In this document: one piece after another, positions 62,498 through 64,000 of the stretch
How the letters are laid out: each line of letters begins with the position of its first letter
Position numbering within the stretch: position 1 is the first letter of the stretch
Assembly (NCBI GenBank): GCA_035500675.1
Contig: DATJXA010000106.1
Location: forward strand, 1-64,000
Length of the DNA stretch: 64,000 nt
Direction of reading: 5' to 3'
DNA from: JAGVPT01 sp035500675
GTDB lineage: Bacteria > Bacteroidota > Ignavibacteria > UBA10030 > UBA8401
The notes under the pieces: generated by a model
The model's database searches: none
What the model saw: the letters and a program-made list of their open reading frames with translations, nothing else
What the model was told of the DNA's origin: nothing
Translations under genes and position numbers: made by a program

Positions 62498-64000
62498 CTA
62501 CCTTCCCCCGAACACAAACTTCAACGCATCCTCGATCTTTTCAATGGGCACGATCGTCAGGCCATCTTTTACTTTTTCCTGAATTTCGACCAGATCCTTC
62601 TCGTTTTCCTTTGGGATGAGGACCGTTTTTATGCCGCTCCGTTTCGCGGCGAGAAGTTTTTCGTTGAGCCCGCCGATCGCCAACACATTGCCGCGGAGCG
62701 TGATCTCGCCGGTCATTGCGATGTCGCTCCGTGCTGCCTTCCCGCTGATCGCCGAAACCATCGCCATCGCCATGGAAATGCCGGCAGACGGACCGTCTTT
62801 CGGTATCGCTCCTTCCGGCAGATGAATGTGAATTTCTTTTTTCGAGAAAAAATCCGGATTGAGCTTTAATTTTTTTGCGTTTGAACGGATGTAACTCAGC
62901 GCCGCGTGCGCCGATTCTTTCATCACATCGCCAAGCTGTCCGGTGAGCGTTAACCGTTCCGGCCCCCGCATCATCGTCACATCGACCTGAAGAATTTCTC
63001 CGCCGACGCTCGTCCATGCCAGGCCGGTGACGGAACCGACGCGCGGTTTTCGTTCGGCTGCACGCGACCGGAATTTCGGGACGCCGAGATATTTTTCGAT
63101 CCGTGCGGCATCGACGACGATCGGCGCATGCGTTTTCTTTTTCACGGAGCCGTTTTTGTGTCCGTTCGTCTGTTTGCCGAGAACGATCTCCTTCGCCGAC
63201 TTTCTGCATACCGAAGCGATCTCGCGTTCGAGGTTTCGAACGCCGGCTTCGCGCGTGTACTCTTGAATGATCTTGTTGATCGCCTCGTCTCTGATCGTGA
63301 TGTCCTTCCCTTTCAAACCGTGCTCGGCCATTTGCTTGGGGATGATGTGACGCTTTGCGATTTCCCGCTTCTCGAAATCGAGGTAACTCGACAGCTCGAT
63401 GATTTCCATCCTGTCCTGAAGCGGAAGCGGAATGGTGTGACGCACGTTCGCCGTCGTAATGAACATCACGTGTGAGAGGTCGTAATCGACGTCGAGGTAA
63501 TGATCGTTGAACGTATTGTTCTGCTCGGGGTCGAGCACTTCGAGAAGCGCCGATGCCGGGTCGCCGTGAAAATCCATGCTCATCTTGTCAACTTCATCCA
63601 TTAATAAGAGCGGGTTCGTCACCCCGGCGCGTTTCATCGACTGGATGATCTTGCCCGGCATCGAGCCGATGTACGTTCTCCGGTGGCCCCGGATCTCCGC
63701 TTCGTCACGGATGCCGCCGAGCGAGATGCGGACGAATTTTCTTCCGAGCGCGCGTGCGATCGATTTTGCGAGAGAGGTCTTGCCAACTCCGGGAGGACCG
63801 ACAAAACAGAGGATCTGTCCCTTCATTTCTTTCACCATGTTGAGGACGGCGATATGCTCGAGAATTCGCTCTTTGGGTTTTTCAAGCCCGAAGTGGTCTT
63901 CGTCGAGGATCCCTTTCACATGCTCGACTTTGAGGTTGTCCTTCGTCTTGCGATGCCAGGGAACGCCTGTCAGCCAATCGAGATAATTCCGTGTCACGGT
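62498..64000 (-). CDS. lon: ATP-dependent protease Lon, C-terminal part
   Basis: The last 500 residues; the N-terminal substrate-binding domain is beyond the right edge. Starts inside YLDWLTGVPWHRKTKDNLKV. AAA+ part: Walker A CFVGPPGVGKTSLAKSIARA, Walker B PLLLMDEVDKMSMDFHGDPA, sensor VMFITTANV. Between AAA+ and protease is a Lys-rich insert (GSVKKKTHAPIVV). Protease part: catalytic Ser in PKDGPSAGISMAMAM and Lys in GGLNEKLLAAKRSG. Degrades damaged and regulatory proteins. Ends FVFGGR then TAG. Confidence 0.97.
   Translation of the reverse strand, partial: TVTRNYLDWLTGVPWHRKTKDNLKVEHVKGILDEDHFGLEKPKERILEHIAVLNMVKEMKGQILCFVGPPGVGKTSLAKSIARALGRKFVRISLGGIRDEAEIRGHRRTYIGSMPGKIIQSMKRAGVTNPLLLMDEVDKMSMDFHGDPASALLEVLDPEQNNTFNDHYLDVDYDLSHVMFITTANVRHTIPLPLQDRMEIIELSSYLDFEKREIAKRHIIPKQMAEHGLKGKDITIRDEAINKIIQEYTREAGVRNLEREIASVCRKSAKEIVLGKQTNGHKNGSVKKKTHAPIVVDAARIEKYLGVPKFRSRAAERKPRVGSVTGLAWTSVGGEILQVDVTMMRGPERLTLTGQLGDVMKESAHAALSYIRSNAKKLKLNPDFFSKKEIHIHLPEGAIPKDGPSAGISMAMAMVSAISGKAARSDIAMTGEITLRGNVLAIGGLNEKLLAAKRSGIKTVLIPKENEKDLVEIQEKVKDGLTIVPIEKIEDALKFVFGGR

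Noticed and set aside
63995..63997. GTG near 63997 as the lon start
   Set aside because: The frame continues upstream to the edge, and the following residues (YLDWLTGVPW) are internal to Lon before the AAA+ domain; the N-terminus is simply outside the window.

Overview
The window reads as chromosomal DNA from a Gram-negative, diderm bacterium of the Bacteroidota/Chlorobiota side of the FCB group, possibly Ignavibacteria-like. This placement is an inference. It rests on the DUF4175 and DUF4159 proteins, a division FtsI with two C-terminal PASTA domains, a MurE with the meso-DAP-type DNPR motif, an LPS-type heptosyltransferase and a TolC/RND export system. All 48 protein genes I support lie on the minus strand, so transcription runs from high to low coordinates. 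I found no tRNA, rRNA, CRISPR array, transposase or phage gene.

From right to left (5' to 3' of the genes): lon (cut by the right edge), dnaX, a secreted protein usually labelled asparagine synthetase B, mfd and a HAD phosphatase. Then comes an almost complete division and cell-wall (dcw) cluster from 54988 to 36559: mraZ, rsmH, ftsL, ftsI, murE, murF, mraY, murD, ftsW, murG, a small membrane protein, murC, murB, ftsQ, ftsA, ftsZ. A recognisable promoter with MraZ boxes precedes it and a strong terminator follows ftsZ. Below it are a DUF4159/DUF4175 pair, a fatty-acid desaturase and a membrane TPR protein.

The middle (28964 to 11993) is mixed metabolism and transport: a beta-carbonic-anhydrase-like protein, a YdeI-like protein, a secreted esterase, a carboxyl methyltransferase-like protein, a Tricorn-type protease, a TauE/SafE permease, a fused-permease ABC transporter without a visible binding protein, EttA, a small membrane protein, methylglyoxal synthase, an unusually short Rho, ornithine carbamoyltransferase and a glycine-rich lipoprotein. 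The left end has a glycosyltransferase, a two-component system, a four-gene operon (YncE-like beta-propeller, TolC, adaptor, RND pump), a pilin-like protein and a heptosyltransferase running off the left edge.

The most unusual feature is not a gene. Many intergenic gaps are filled with degenerate repeats built from 6-8 base words, in several unrelated families. Most begin at, or within about 15 bases of, the stop codon of the upstream gene; in five cases the repeat supplies the stop codon, usually with a few last codons. They interrupt the otherwise tightly overlapping dcw operon at five points. I could not tie them to a known element class.
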